A stretch of DNA of 38,794 nucleotides from an uncultured Bacteroidia bacterium (GTDB lineage Bacteria > Bacteroidota > Bacteroidia > Bacteroidales > UBA932). Positions 8,396 to 16,166 of this stretch are shown here, piece after piece. The position numbers and the translations under genes were made by a program. The stretch lies in NCBI GenBank assembly GCA_902778855.1, contig CACYZM010000014.1, positions 1 through 38,794 of the forward strand. The letters are read 5' to 3'. The notes under the pieces are model-generated. The model was not told the origin of the DNA. It saw only the letters and a program-made list of their open reading frames with translations, and searched no databases. Each line of letters begins with the position of its first letter. Position 1 is the first letter of the stretch.

Positions 8396-9667
8396 TTAGA
8401 AGAGGTAGCCCGTGTTGATGTAGAGCGAGCCGCCTTTTCCGTTGTCTTGTCGGTTGAAGGCCCGGCCGTAATCCACGGCGATGATGAAGTTTTTGTTGAG
8501 GATGAACCGGAGTCCGCCGCCGGCTGCCAGGTGGAAGGCTTCCGGGCCGCCCTTGCGGAGCTGTTCGGGCAGGAAGGTCCACGACGGATCGACGGAGACG
8601 TCGACATACTCTTTCAGCACGCGGCCGCCGTCGAAGAACGCGTTGGCCCCGAGCGAAAGATTCTGGTTGAACACGCGGGTGTTGAGGAAACGCCAGCGGA
8701 GTTCGGTGTTGAAGTAGCAGACCGCCTGGCCCTGGATGCGGTTGCGCATCAGGCCGCGGATGGTCCGGTAGCCGCCGAAGCCGTCGCGGTCATAGCCGGG
8801 GCCGAGCACGGCTTCCCACGGGAGGGCGTAGAAGCCCGGTTTGCCGAGGAAGCCCTGGGCGCTGGCGCGGTAGGCGAAGACCAGCTTGTCGCCCGCCAGG
8901 GGGAAGTACTGCCGCACTACGGCATAGTAGTGCCAGTAAGGCTTGTTGGTGCCCATCCACTTGGGCGCCCATTCCATAAAGGCTTCGGCCCAGAGGCCGC
9001 GGGTCGGGGCGTTTTCCACGTCGCGGCTGTCGTACATCAGGCCGGCGCGCCAGGCGCTGGTCATGCCGCCCTTGTACTCGTCGGCTTCGATGAAGCCCAG
9101 GTCCTTGTACCAGGCGAAGAGGCTCTTGTTGTAAGGCAGTTCGGTCAGGGCGTCGGTCTTCACTTCGTCGAGGATGTAGTACTTGAAATTGTAGCCGAAT
9201 TTCCAGTAGAAGTGTTCCGTGATCTCTCCGGTGAAATCGAGTTTGCCGATCGGGACCATGCGGCTCATCTTGTAATAAGCCGAAGGGAGGGACGCGTCAA
9301 AATAGGATTGATAGCCGTTGAAGCCATAGAAATCAAGCGCCTTCTCGTTGATGAACTGGGCCGCGAAGGAGAAGCGGATGCGGGGAATCAGGAAGCGGTT
9401 GTCGTAGCTGAGCGTGTAGAGCTGCGATCCTTTCGTGAACCAGGACGCCTCGACATAGAGTTGCTGGCGCGGATTGGGATACCAGCCGCCTTTGCCGAAA
9501 TCGTAGATGTTGGCCAGGGCGCCCAGCTGGAGGCCTTTGTCCTGGTCGAACGCCACGATCGGGAATCCGCCGAAGGAGAACCCCGTTTTCTCGACTTCCT
9601 TCTTGTCTTGCGCCGCCGCGACGTTGATGAGCGCCAGGGCGGCCAGGAGGATGCATATCTTTTTCAT
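8396..9667 (-). CDS. Outer-membrane beta-barrel of the BamA/TamA (bacterial surface antigen) type, lacking POTRA domains
   Basis: A 423-residue protein with a signal peptide (cleavage likely after VAAAQ). About 400 residues of alternating beta strands follow, with features of the Omp85 C-terminal barrel: GYDRDGFGGYRTIRGLMRNRIQGQ resembles the conserved lid-loop (G-xRG) region, the strand FNTELRWRF follows, and the chain ends in aromatic-rich GSLYINTGYLF. There is no room for POTRA repeats, so it is not BamA itself. Its ATG overlaps the TGA of the acyltransferase gene (ATGA at 9664-9667), which implies translational coupling. The role may be lipid or lipoprotein transfer across the outer membrane, perhaps for the three lipoproteins downstream; this is inferred from context only. 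Confidence 0.8.
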   Translation of the reverse strand: MKKICILLAALALINVAAAQDKKEVEKTGFSFGGFPIVAFDQDKGLQLGALANIYDFGKGGWYPNPRQQLYVEASWFTKGSQLYTLSYDNRFLIPRIRFSFAAQFINEKALDFYGFNGYQSYFDASLPSAYYKMSRMVPIGKLDFTGEITEHFYWKFGYNFKYYILDEVKTDALTELPYNKSLFAWYKDLGFIEADEYKGGMTSAWRAGLMYDSRDVENAPTRGLWAEAFMEWAPKWMGTNKPYWHYYAVVRQYFPLAGDKLVFAYRASAQGFLGKPGFYALPWEAVLGPGYDRDGFGGYRTIRGLMRNRIQGQAVCYFNTELRWRFLNTRVFNQNLSLGANAFFDGGRVLKEYVDVSVDPSWTFLPEQLRKGGPEAFHLAAGGGLRFILNKNFIIAVDYGRAFNRQDNGKGGSLYINTGYLF

Positions 9668-10962
9668 TTTTCCAAATTTTTCAATTCATTCAACAGTTCT
9701 TCTTTTTGCCGGCGGAGCCTTCCGTTGCCCAGGTAGCGCCAGGAAGAGGCGCAGCGGCGGACCAGCTCGAAATAGTCGTAGGTGAGCAGCGGTGCCGGGG
9801 CAAGGACAGCCACGATGGCCAGCGCCCAGTACCACTTTATGGTGCACAGCAGGACGATGGCGGTGATCACGAGCAACACGGTCCACAGGATGATGAGGGT
9901 GGCACAGCGGAACGAGTTGCGGAAGGCGGGGTCTTTCACACCGGCGGCCAGATATTCGGCCGTACCCCAGCCCGGTGCCGAGGCCGTACCCAGCGCCAGG
10001 GCGAAGGGCAGGAAGAACAGGGTCTTGAGGGTGTTCCACAGGGCGGAAGCCAGCGGCCGGCGGGTGTGAACGGCGTGGAGGCTGATCCGGGACGCCTTGC
10101 GGAGGCGGGTGAAAGCGGCGGCTTTTTCAAAGAGCTGTCGGGCCTTTTCGGGCTGTTCCTCCCGGAATTTTCCGAGCAGGCCGACCATGCGGCGGTTGGC
10201 ATCGAAGCGTTGACGCAACCGGCGTTCCGGAATGGCGCCGCTCGAGAGTTTCGTCAGTTCCCAGGTGGCGGCGTAATCGTCGTCATCGGGGATACAGACG
10301 ATCAGGTCTCGAATCGCTTCGCCCGTCAATCGCCTGATTTCCAAATACATCTCCTGCTCGGTACGCTCGGGGTGGGCGGCAATCAGGGCCGTGACGTCGA
10401 TCGGATCGCCGACGGTGGCCAGCAGCGTGGACCGATAGCGGAAATAGTCGCCGTATTCAAGGCCGATGGGCACGATGTACACGTGATGTCCGTCGGTGAC
10501 GGCCTTGTTGGCGCCGTATGCGATCCGGGATATGCCTTTGCCGAGCGGGAGCATGCTGTGCATCGGGCGGTGCATTCCTTCTGGTAAGATGCAGAAAGGC
10601 ACCCGATTGTTGAGTACTTCGATGGACTTTTCCACGGTGTCTTCCGTGTTGAGGACGCTGCGGAAGCCGTCGCGGACCCGGTTGATGGGCATGATCTTGA
10701 AAAAAGTGAGGATCTTCCGGATGACGGGTTTCTTGAAAATGTCTGCACGGGCCACGAAGACCATCTGCTCACGGTTCATCGCCAGCACGGACAGCGGATC
10801 CATCAGCGCGTCGCAATGGTTGGGCGCATAAACCACGGCTCCGTCGCGGGGGATTTTTTCCGTCCCTTCGTACCGGAGCTTCTTGTAGGACCCGCGGATG
10901 TAGGGATCCGCGATGTTGCGAACCCGATAGTACCACCAGTCTTCTTCGTATATTTTCTTCAT
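9664..10962 (-). CDS. Membrane-associated 1-acylglycerol-3-phosphate-type acyltransferase
   Basis: A 432-residue PlsC-like acyltransferase. The catalytic motif is NHCDALMD (His49, Asp55), the His-x5-Asp spacing known from a Bacteroidota branch of the family. A substrate-binding motif LPEGMHRP follows, in the place of the usual FPEGTR. The C-terminal third has hydrophobic segments (LFFLPFALALG and LIILWTVLLVITAIVLL with WYWALAIVAVL), so it is anchored in the inner membrane. I chose the ATG at 10962; a TTG one codon upstream is possible. It is the first gene of the leftward operon. Likely reaction: acyl transfer to a lysophospholipid or related lipid; the actual substrate is unknown. Confidence 0.85.
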   Translation of the reverse strand: MKKIYEEDWWYYRVRNIADPYIRGSYKKLRYEGTEKIPRDGAVVYAPNHCDALMDPLSVLAMNREQMVFVARADIFKKPVIRKILTFFKIMPINRVRDGFRSVLNTEDTVEKSIEVLNNRVPFCILPEGMHRPMHSMLPLGKGISRIAYGANKAVTDGHHVYIVPIGLEYGDYFRYRSTLLATVGDPIDVTALIAAHPERTEQEMYLEIRRLTGEAIRDLIVCIPDDDDYAATWELTKLSSGAIPERRLRQRFDANRRMVGLLGKFREEQPEKARQLFEKAAAFTRLRKASRISLHAVHTRRPLASALWNTLKTLFFLPFALALGTASAPGWGTAEYLAAGVKDPAFRNSFRCATLIILWTVLLVITAIVLLCTIKWYWALAIVAVLAPAPLLTYDYFELVRRCASSWRYLGNGRLRRQKEELLNELKNLEK

Positions 10963-11037
10963 CAAACGATCAGATTCCTATATATAAAATAACTCGCTAA
11001 GGTACGCAAAACGATAGAATTTTCACAGATTTTTGTG

Positions 11038-11045
11038 TACATTTG
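11038..11045 (+). promoter_or_regulatory. -7 box 4 bases before the ATG of the nuclease-like gene
   Basis: TACATTTG fits TAnnTTTG and leaves only TGAC before the ATG at 11050. If the start point follows the usual spacing, the mRNA begins at or beside the ATG. No good -33 TTG is visible at the expected distance. The promoter lies in the 87-base gap between two divergent genes; I could not find a clear box for the leftward operon. Confidence 0.6.
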
Positions 11046-11049
11046 TGAC

Positions 11050-12012
11050 ATGGCTTACACGGTGATGTTCTATAATCTGGAGAATCTCTACGACACGGTA
11101 GACGATTCCGGCCGCTATGACGACCAGTTCACGCCCATCGGCGACCGGCGCTGGACGCGCGACAAATACCTCCAGAAACTGTCGAACCTCAGCGAAATCT
11201 TCTCGTCGGTGGCTTCCGCCCACGGCGGCTTTCCTGTTGTGGCAGGCGTCTCCGAGGTGGAAAACCTGCGCGTGATGCAGGACCTGGTGTCGCAGCGACG
11301 GATGTCCGGCGCCCACTACAAATGCGTCCATTTCGATTCGAACGATCCCCGCGGCGTGGAAGTGGGCCTCTTCTACCGCCCCGACAAGTTCACGCTGATG
11401 GGCTGCGAGCCGGTGAAGCTGGTCCTGCGCAGCGGCCGCGAATACATCGGCCGCGACATCCTGGCTGCCTGGGGCGAAATCGAAGGCGAGATGTTCGCTT
11501 TTTATGTCTGCCATTTCCTCTCCCGCCGCGCCGGCGTCTCCTCCTCGGCCGGCTTCCGCCGCGCCGGCGCCGAGACCGCCCGCGACCACGCCGCCCAGCT
11601 CCGGGCGCAGTATCCCGATATCAAGGTGGTGATCATGGGCGATATGAACGACAGCCCTTCCGACGAGTCGCTGTCGGTGCTCCTCCACGCCCACAAGACC
11701 ATCTTCAACGTCCCCGCCGGCGAATATTTCAATCCCTTCTGGATGCTGGCTGAGGAAGGCCGCGGAACCAGTATCCACAATCACCGCTGGGTGCTCTACG
11801 ACAACATCATCGTCTCGCACAACCTGCTTCCCTCCTGGGAAAACCTCAAGGGTCTGCGTATCGTGCGCACCGACAAGAATCACTACGGCGAGATCTTCCG
11901 CCGCAATTTCATGATGAAAAAAGGGGCCCCCCGCCGCAGTTATTACGGCAATACCTTCGACAACGGCTACAGCGACCATCTGCCGGTCCTGATCAAGCTC
12001 GACCGCCGATGA
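11050..12012 (+). CDS. Endonuclease/exonuclease/phosphatase family protein
   Basis: A 320-residue metal-dependent phosphohydrolase of the DNase I-like fold. Family motifs appear in order: N in FYNLENLYDT (near residue 10), E in VSEVEN, H in YVCHFLSRR, GDMND, and the terminal SDHLPVLI. There is no signal peptide, so it should act in the cytoplasm. An in-frame GTG exists 15 bases upstream, but the -7 box overlaps that extension, so ATG 11050 is preferred. Its stop overlaps the start of the HAD gene by four bases (ATGA), so the two form a unit. Substrate could be nucleic acid, phosphoinositide-like or nucleotide; the sequence does not decide. Confidence 0.88.
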   Translation: MAYTVMFYNLENLYDTVDDSGRYDDQFTPIGDRRWTRDKYLQKLSNLSEIFSSVASAHGGFPVVAGVSEVENLRVMQDLVSQRRMSGAHYKCVHFDSNDPRGVEVGLFYRPDKFTLMGCEPVKLVLRSGREYIGRDILAAWGEIEGEMFAFYVCHFLSRRAGVSSSAGFRRAGAETARDHAAQLRAQYPDIKVVIMGDMNDSPSDESLSVLLHAHKTIFNVPAGEYFNPFWMLAEEGRGTSIHNHRWVLYDNIIVSHNLLPSWENLKGLRIVRTDKNHYGEIFRRNFMMKKGAPRRSYYGNTFDNGYSDHLPVLIKLDRR

Positions 12013-12638
12013 AAAAGTACGAAGATTTTGTATTCGACATCGACGGCACGCTGCTCGATACCGAACGGACGGGCGTGCTGTCGCTCATCCAGACGATCCG
12101 CGAGCTGACGGGCCGGGAGATGCCCTATGAAGAGGCCTACTGCTTTTTCGGCATCCCGAGCTCCAAGGCCTCGTCCACACTTCACTATTCGGACGAAAAG
12201 CATTTCGCCGAGGTTTGGGAGACGCATTTCCAGGAACTGATGTATCTGGTCGCGCCTTTTCCCGGCGTGGAAGAGATCCTGCGCGACCTGCGGGCCACCG
12301 GCTGTCGTACGGGCCTGGTGACTTCGCGCTCCCGGACAGAGATCGATTACGATCCGCATCTGGCCAAACTGCTGCCATACTTCGACGTGGTGATCGGCTC
12401 CGAGCAGAGCGAGCGCCACAAGCCCTATCCCGACCCGATGCTGGCCTATCTGCGCGCGGCCGGCGCCAAGGCCGAAACGACGCTGTATCTTGGCGATACG
12501 CAGCACGATTGGCGCTGCGGCCACGATGCGGGCTGCGATTTTGCCCTCGCGGACTGGCGTCTGCGGGGAGACCAGGGAATCCCGGCCGAATACCGATTTA
12601 CGGATGCGGCGTCCCTGCGCGCTGTATTGGGATTATAA
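12009..12638 (+). CDS. HAD-superfamily phosphatase (phosphoglycolate phosphatase-like)
   Basis: A 209-residue HAD subfamily I hydrolase. Motif 1 is FDIDGTLLDTE (nucleophile Asp10, acid/base Asp12), motif 2 is VTSRSRTE, motif 3 is the lysine in RHKPYPDPML, and motif 4 is YLGDTQHDW. The helical cap lies between motifs 1 and 2 (about 18-85). It resembles PpaX/Gph and beta-phosphoglucomutase-like proteins, a group whose exact substrate cannot be called by eye. Coupled by an ATGA overlap to the preceding gene, it may process a product of that enzyme. Its TAA stop shares the palindrome TTATAA with the convergent gene. Confidence 0.87.
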   Translation: MKKYEDFVFDIDGTLLDTERTGVLSLIQTIRELTGREMPYEEAYCFFGIPSSKASSTLHYSDEKHFAEVWETHFQELMYLVAPFPGVEEILRDLRATGCRTGLVTSRSRTEIDYDPHLAKLLPYFDVVIGSEQSERHKPYPDPMLAYLRAAGAKAETTLYLGDTQHDWRCGHDAGCDFALADWRLRGDQGIPAEYRFTDAASLRAVLGL

Positions 12639-13052
12639 GGAGGGCTGGAAACCGCCGCGGTCGGCGATGCGCTTGTCGCGCTTTTTCTTTTCCTTTCCGT
12701 AGGAGGATTTAAGATAGTGGCCCCACTGTTCCTTGGTAAAGATCTTTTCCAGGGCTTCGTCGGTGCGGTTCATCCATTTGTCGGAAATGATCTGGTAGGT
12801 TTCGGTGTTGCTCGCGCCGCTCTTGCGGGTGAGGTTGACTTCTTCCTGGAGGCCCTTGTAGTTGTTCTGCAGGATCGAGTCGACGAAGAAGACCTGCACT
12901 TCGTCGAGCTTGAAGATCCGGGTCAGGTTCTCGATCTGGCCGTTGATGATCTCGTCGAGATTGGGTTCCTGGGGTTCCTGCGCCAGGGCACGGGGTGCGG
13001 CGACCGGGATAAGGACGGCCGTCAGAAAGAGGAGAAGGAAGAATCGTTTCAT
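12633..13052 (-). CDS. Small secreted helical protein of unknown function
   Basis: A 139-residue protein with a signal peptide (cleavage likely after ALAQ) and a mostly helical, charged mature part with Glu/Lys-rich segments. The segment FTKEQWGHYLKS resembles the C-terminal part of Spy/CpxP-type periplasmic proteins, but this is a weak likeness. The C terminus is basic (GKEKKKRDKRIADRGG). The start is the ATG at 13052, immediately before a clear signal sequence; it overlaps the stop of the upstream BACON gene as ATGA. It ends convergently with the HAD gene, the two genes overlapping by six bases. Confidence 0.75.
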   Translation of the reverse strand: MKRFFLLLFLTAVLIPVAAPRALAQEPQEPNLDEIINGQIENLTRIFKLDEVQVFFVDSILQNNYKGLQEEVNLTRKSGASNTETYQIISDKWMNRTDEALEKIFTKEQWGHYLKSSYGKEKKKRDKRIADRGGFQPSL

Positions 13053-13426
13053 AATTCGGGTTCGTAGGGATTGGGGTTGCCTTCCTGGATGACGGTAACG
13101 TTGCGCAGGATGGCTTCCGACTTGATGGGGAGCGTGCCGGTCCGCGGCTCGGGATCGTAGTTCTCCCGGACATAGACCACCAGGGTGCAATCAGATTCAA
13201 ACCAGTAGGGTTCGGCCCAGATCCAGCCGTCCGCATCGTCCGGTTCGGCGGTGGTGATGACGTTGGTCCAGACGGTCAGTCGCTGGGAGTCGGCGGCTGC
13301 GCCGAACCAGAGCGTGTCGGCAGAGACGTTCACCTCCGGGAGCACATATTTCTCGCAGGCGGTGAACTGGGCCGCCAGCAGCGCCAGGAGGGCCAGTGGA
13401 ATGATAATTGTTGCGGCTTTTCGCAC
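13049..13426 (-). CDS. Small lipoprotein with a single BACON-like domain
   Basis: A 125-residue predicted lipoprotein: signal peptide, lipobox FTAC (Cys24), then one BACON-like beta sandwich of about 90 residues. The sandwich opens VNVSADTLWFGAAADSQRLTV and ends RNVTVIQEG, the typical last strand of BACON. BACON domains usually bind glycans or serve as spacers in surface proteins. The start codon is GTG, since no ATG precedes the signal sequence in frame. A weak -7 box TACCTTCG (complement of 13447-13454) lies 20 bases upstream. It is co-transcribed with the secreted helical protein downstream (ATGA overlap). Confidence 0.78.
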   Translation of the reverse strand: MRKAATIIIPLALLALLAAQFTACEKYVLPEVNVSADTLWFGAAADSQRLTVWTNVITTAEPDDADGWIWAEPYWFESDCTLVVYVRENYDPEPRTGTLPIKSEAILRNVTVIQEGNPNPYEPEL

Positions 13427-13468
13427 GTTCTTCGTGGTAATTTGTGCGAAGGTATGAAAAAAAACTGA

Positions 13469-13476
13469 TATATTTG
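13469..13476 (+). promoter_or_regulatory. -7 box 4 bases before the ATG of the two-BACON lipoprotein gene
   Basis: TATATTTG fits TAnnTTTG, and only CGAT separates it from the ATG at 13481. A TTG at 13442-13444 is 24 bases upstream, slightly far for a -33 element. This predicts a leaderless or nearly leaderless mRNA. Confidence 0.65.
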
Positions 13477-13480
13477 CGAT

Positions 13481-14119
13481 ATGAAAAGATTCCTGCTTCT
13501 TGCCGCCCTGCTCGTCTCAGCCGCCCTGTCGGCCTCCTGTGACCAGGAAACGAACCTGAGCGTCGTGCCCGACGTGGATATGTTTACGTTCGGTCCCGAC
13601 GGCGGCGAGTTCGACGTGGTGGTGTTTTCCAACGGTCACTGGAAGGCCACCTGCAGCGACGAATCCATCTCTTTCACACCCGATTCGGCCGACTTTACCG
13701 CCCCGATGCACGTCAAGGTGGGCCCCAACCGGAATAATTTCACGAAATCGGTCCGCATTACCCTGGTTTCGAAGCTGAACAATATTTCCCGCACCGCCCG
13801 CATCGCGGTCACCCAGGAGTGCGGCCCGTTCCTGACGGCCGCCTCGACGGAAGAAACCATCGGCCGTGAAAGCGGCGCCGCCCGCTTCAGCGTCAACAGC
13901 AACTATCCGTGGCATCTGGTCGGCATTACCCTTGACGGCGCCCCCTACGACGGGGAAGCGGAATTCGAACCCGCGACAGGCGGCCCCAACCGCACCGATG
14001 TGGCCCTCCTGCCCATTCCTGAGAACACGACCGGCCGTACCCGTACCTTCCGCATTACGCTCGCGCTGACGGAATACCCTGCGGTGACGCTGGTGCTGAC
14101 CGTGCAGCAGGAAGCCTAG
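13481..14119 (+). CDS. Lipoprotein with two BACON-like domains
   Basis: A 212-residue lipoprotein (lipobox SASC, Cys20) whose mature end DQETN is acidic, in keeping with surface export in this phylum. Two beta-sandwich repeats follow. One covers about 28-115 and ends ARIAVTQE; the other covers about 118-212 and ends VTLVLTVQQEA. Each begins with a strand, a GG/SG turn and a W (GHWKATC, YPWHLVG), as in BACON. There is no catalytic domain. It is divergent from the single-BACON gene 54 bases away, so the two may share function and control. The likely role is glycan or protein binding at the cell surface. Confidence 0.8.
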   Translation: MKRFLLLAALLVSAALSASCDQETNLSVVPDVDMFTFGPDGGEFDVVVFSNGHWKATCSDESISFTPDSADFTAPMHVKVGPNRNNFTKSVRITLVSKLNNISRTARIAVTQECGPFLTAASTEETIGRESGAARFSVNSNYPWHLVGITLDGAPYDGEAEFEPATGGPNRTDVALLPIPENTTGRTRTFRITLALTEYPAVTLVLTVQQEA

Positions 14120-14128
14120 CTTTGTTTT

Positions 14129-14857
14129 TCAAGTTCCGGCGAATGCCAGCGTTGCGCACGCAACGCGGAACCCCGCCTTTGTCAGCGGCGCGGCACACGC
14201 GGCGAGCGTAGAGCCGGATGTCAGGACGTCGTCGATCAGGAGTACGTGACGGACGCCGGCAGCCTGCAGGGCTGCGGCCCGTCCAGGGTCAACGCGGAAA
14301 GCCCCTTGCACATTTTTCGTTTTGGCAGCGCCGTGAAGGCGGGTCTGCGTTTTCGTGTAGCGGCTGCGGCGGAGCAGCGCGGTCTCGGGCGGAACGCCGA
14401 GGGCCGCTGCCAGGCCGCAGGCGATTTCTTCCGCCTGGTTGTAGCCGCGCGTCCAGCGCCGCAGCGGATGCAGCGGCACGGGAATCACGGCCTGGCAGCG
14501 CCGGAAGTCCCGGTTGCCGGCCAGCCGGGTACCCAGTTCGAAGCCCATCCGGCGGGCCAGCTCCCGCCGGCCGCCGTACTTGATGCCATAGATGATTTTC
14601 CGGTAGTCGCTTTCCGCACCGAAGAAGAAGAGCGTGGCGGCCGCTTCCACGTCGAAGCGGCGCGCCAGGCGCTCGAACGCCGCATTCTGGACGATGTCCC
14701 ACTGGTAGGTCATCGGCAGGTCTTCCCGGCAGGCGGTGCAGACATCCGCTTCGTCGGCCGTCAGGAAGCGGCCGCATACGATGCAGCGCCGCGGGAAAAA
14801 CAATTCCCGCAGGCCCTGGAGACTGGAAAACCATTGTTGAGAAAAACACCCGCCCAT
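14129..14857 (-). CDS. comF: ComF family protein (phosphoribosyltransferase)
   Basis: A 242-residue protein. An N-terminal zinc ribbon has Cys25, Cys28, Cys40 and Cys43 (CIVCG...CTACR). The phosphoribosyltransferase domain contains VIPVPLHPLRRWTRGYNQAEEIA and the PRPP motif VLLIDDVLTSGSTL. ComF helps internalise single-stranded DNA in naturally competent bacteria, but ComF homologues are also common in non-competent species. The start at 14857 is chosen because upstream codons would run into the divergent yhbP-like gene. A one-mismatch -7 box (TACCTTGC, complement of 14883-14890) lies about 25 bases upstream. It ends 9 bases from the convergent BACON gene, with no clear terminator between. 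Confidence 0.88.
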   Translation of the reverse strand: MGGCFSQQWFSSLQGLRELFFPRRCIVCGRFLTADEADVCTACREDLPMTYQWDIVQNAAFERLARRFDVEAAATLFFFGAESDYRKIIYGIKYGGRRELARRMGFELGTRLAGNRDFRRCQAVIPVPLHPLRRWTRGYNQAEEIACGLAAALGVPPETALLRRSRYTKTQTRLHGAAKTKNVQGAFRVDPGRAAALQAAGVRHVLLIDDVLTSGSTLAACAAPLTKAGFRVACATLAFAGT

Positions 14858-14902
14858 ATCCTTCGCCCCGTTTGAATCTGCAGCAAGGTAGCCAAAATTG
14901 CG

Positions 14903-14910
14903 TACTTTTG
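14903..14910 (+). promoter_or_regulatory. -7 box 4 bases before the ATG of the yhbP-like gene
   Basis: TACTTTTG fits TAnnTTTG and is separated from the ATG at 14915 by CAAT. No -33 TTG stands at the expected distance (the nearest, 14872-14874, is 28 bases away). A leaderless or nearly leaderless mRNA is predicted. Confidence 0.62.
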
Positions 14911-14914
14911 CAAT

Positions 14915-15355
14915 ATGATTGACAGCCGGATCCTGGATTTTATCGGAGAGCATCACGTGATGACCATTGCGTGCGCTTCGCCCCAAGGGGCGGAAGGCGC
15001 GCAGGAACTTTGGTGCGCCCATGCGTTTTATGTGTTTGACCCGCAGGAAGAAGGCTTCATCATTACCTCGGAGGCCAAAACCCTGCACGCGCAGCTGTTC
15101 CTGGAGAATCCGCAGGTGACGGGCTCGATCGTGCTTGAAACCGAGGAAATCGGCAAGATCCGCGGCCTCCAGTTCGCCGGCACGGTGCGGCGCTGCGACG
15201 GCGGCCTTTTCGACCGCTGCCGGCTGAAATACCTCAAACGGTTCCCGTACGCCGTGTTCAAGGGCGGGGAAGTGTGGCTGATCCTGCCCGACCGGATGAA
15301 ATACACCGACAACCGCCTGGGCTTCGGCAAAAAACTGCTCTGGCAGCGGAAATAA
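14915..15355 (+). CDS. yhbP: YhbP-like protein (UPF0306, PNPOx-like fold)
   Basis: A 146-residue protein that aligns along its length with E. coli YhbP as I recall it. Shared blocks are ELWCAHAFYVFD (E. coli ELWCANAFYLFD), SEAKTLHAQ, IRGLQFAGTVRR, KRFPYAVF and the end YTDNRLGFGKKLLWQR. The fold is that of flavin-binding pyridoxamine-phosphate-oxidase-like split barrels, but no function has been established for YhbP. There is no signal peptide, so it is cytoplasmic. It precedes cdaA by 19 bases, yet cdaA carries its own -7 box, so the two may be transcribed both together and separately. Confidence 0.82.
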   Translation: MIDSRILDFIGEHHVMTIACASPQGAEGAQELWCAHAFYVFDPQEEGFIITSEAKTLHAQLFLENPQVTGSIVLETEEIGKIRGLQFAGTVRRCDGGLFDRCRLKYLKRFPYAVFKGGEVWLILPDRMKYTDNRLGFGKKLLWQRK

Positions 15356-15359
15356 TTGT

Positions 15360-15367
15360 TAACTTTG
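15360..15367 (+). promoter_or_regulatory. -7 box just upstream of cdaA
   Basis: TAACTTTG fits TAnnTTTG and lies 7 bases before the ATG at 15375, partly overlapping the region just after the yhbP-like stop. It predicts a leader of only a few bases. No clear -33 TTG at the right spacing. Confidence 0.5.
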
Positions 15368-15374
15368 TACGAAT

Positions 15375-16154
15375 ATGTTCGATTTTATAAACATCTCGTT
15401 TATCGACGTGCTCGACGTCCTGATGGTGGGCCTGCTGATCTACTGGCTCATCCGCGTCGTGCGCGGCACGTCGGCCGTGAACATATTCATCGGCGTGCTG
15501 CTGCTCTATGTGGTGTGGATCGCCTCGCGGGCGCTGGGCATGAAACTGCTCTCCTTCATTCTGGGCCAGGTGCTGGGCGTGGGCGTGGTGGCCCTGCTGG
15601 TCATCTTCCAGCCCGAGATCCGGCGCTTCCTGCTGCGCATCAGTTCGAGCACCACGGCCGCGCAGCAGGGCGTTTTCAAGAAACTCTTCCGCCAGTCCCG
15701 CACGGGCGGCATGGCGCCCGGCGAGCTTGAAGAGCTGACGGCAGCCTGCCGCAAGATGTCCGAGACGAAGACCGGCGCCCTGATCGTGCTGCGGCACGGA
15801 TCGGCGCTGGGCGACATCCTCGATACCGGCGACGAAATCGACGCCCGCATCAACCGGCGGCTGATCGAGAACATCTTCTTCAAGAATTCCCCGCTGCACG
15901 ACGGCGCGATGGTCATCACGGCCAACCGCATCCTGGCGGCCCGCTGCACCCTGCCGATCACCCAGCGGCAGGACATCCCCGCGCACTACGGCATGCGCCA
16001 CCGCGCCGCGATCGGTATGTCGGAGGTCTCCGACGCCTCGGTCATCGTGGTGTCGGAAGAGACGGGCGACATCTCGTTTGTCTCCGACGGGCAGATCCAG
16101 ACGATGGGCAGCATCACGGAACTCCGCCTGGCCATCGAAAATTCGTTCAAATAG
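15375..16154 (+). CDS. cdaA: Diadenylate cyclase CdaA (c-di-AMP synthase)
   Basis: This enzyme makes cyclic di-AMP from two ATP. The 259-residue membrane protein has about three N-terminal transmembrane segments (residues 12-90, for example VLMVGLLIYWLI and NIFIGVLLLYVVWIA) and a cytoplasmic DAC domain. Its catalytic motif is LHDGAMVI (Asp176-Gly177-Ala178) and its RHR motif is MRHRAAIG (Arg208-His209-Arg210). Both are intact, so it should be active. c-di-AMP controls osmolyte and potassium balance and cell-wall stress in bacteria that make it. No CdaR or GlmM gene is adjacent, unlike Firmicutes. It is followed after 12 bases by mutS2, so the two are probably one operon. Confidence 0.94.
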   Translation: MFDFINISFIDVLDVLMVGLLIYWLIRVVRGTSAVNIFIGVLLLYVVWIASRALGMKLLSFILGQVLGVGVVALLVIFQPEIRRFLLRISSSTTAAQQGVFKKLFRQSRTGGMAPGELEELTAACRKMSETKTGALIVLRHGSALGDILDTGDEIDARINRRLIENIFFKNSPLHDGAMVITANRILAARCTLPITQRQDIPAHYGMRHRAAIGMSEVSDASVIVVSEETGDISFVSDGQIQTMGSITELRLAIENSFK

Positions 16155-16166
16155 GGAAGCGGCGTT

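Noticed and set aside
14129-14857. Evidence of natural competence from comF
   Set aside because: ComF-like proteins are widespread in non-competent bacteria and no other competence gene is in the window.
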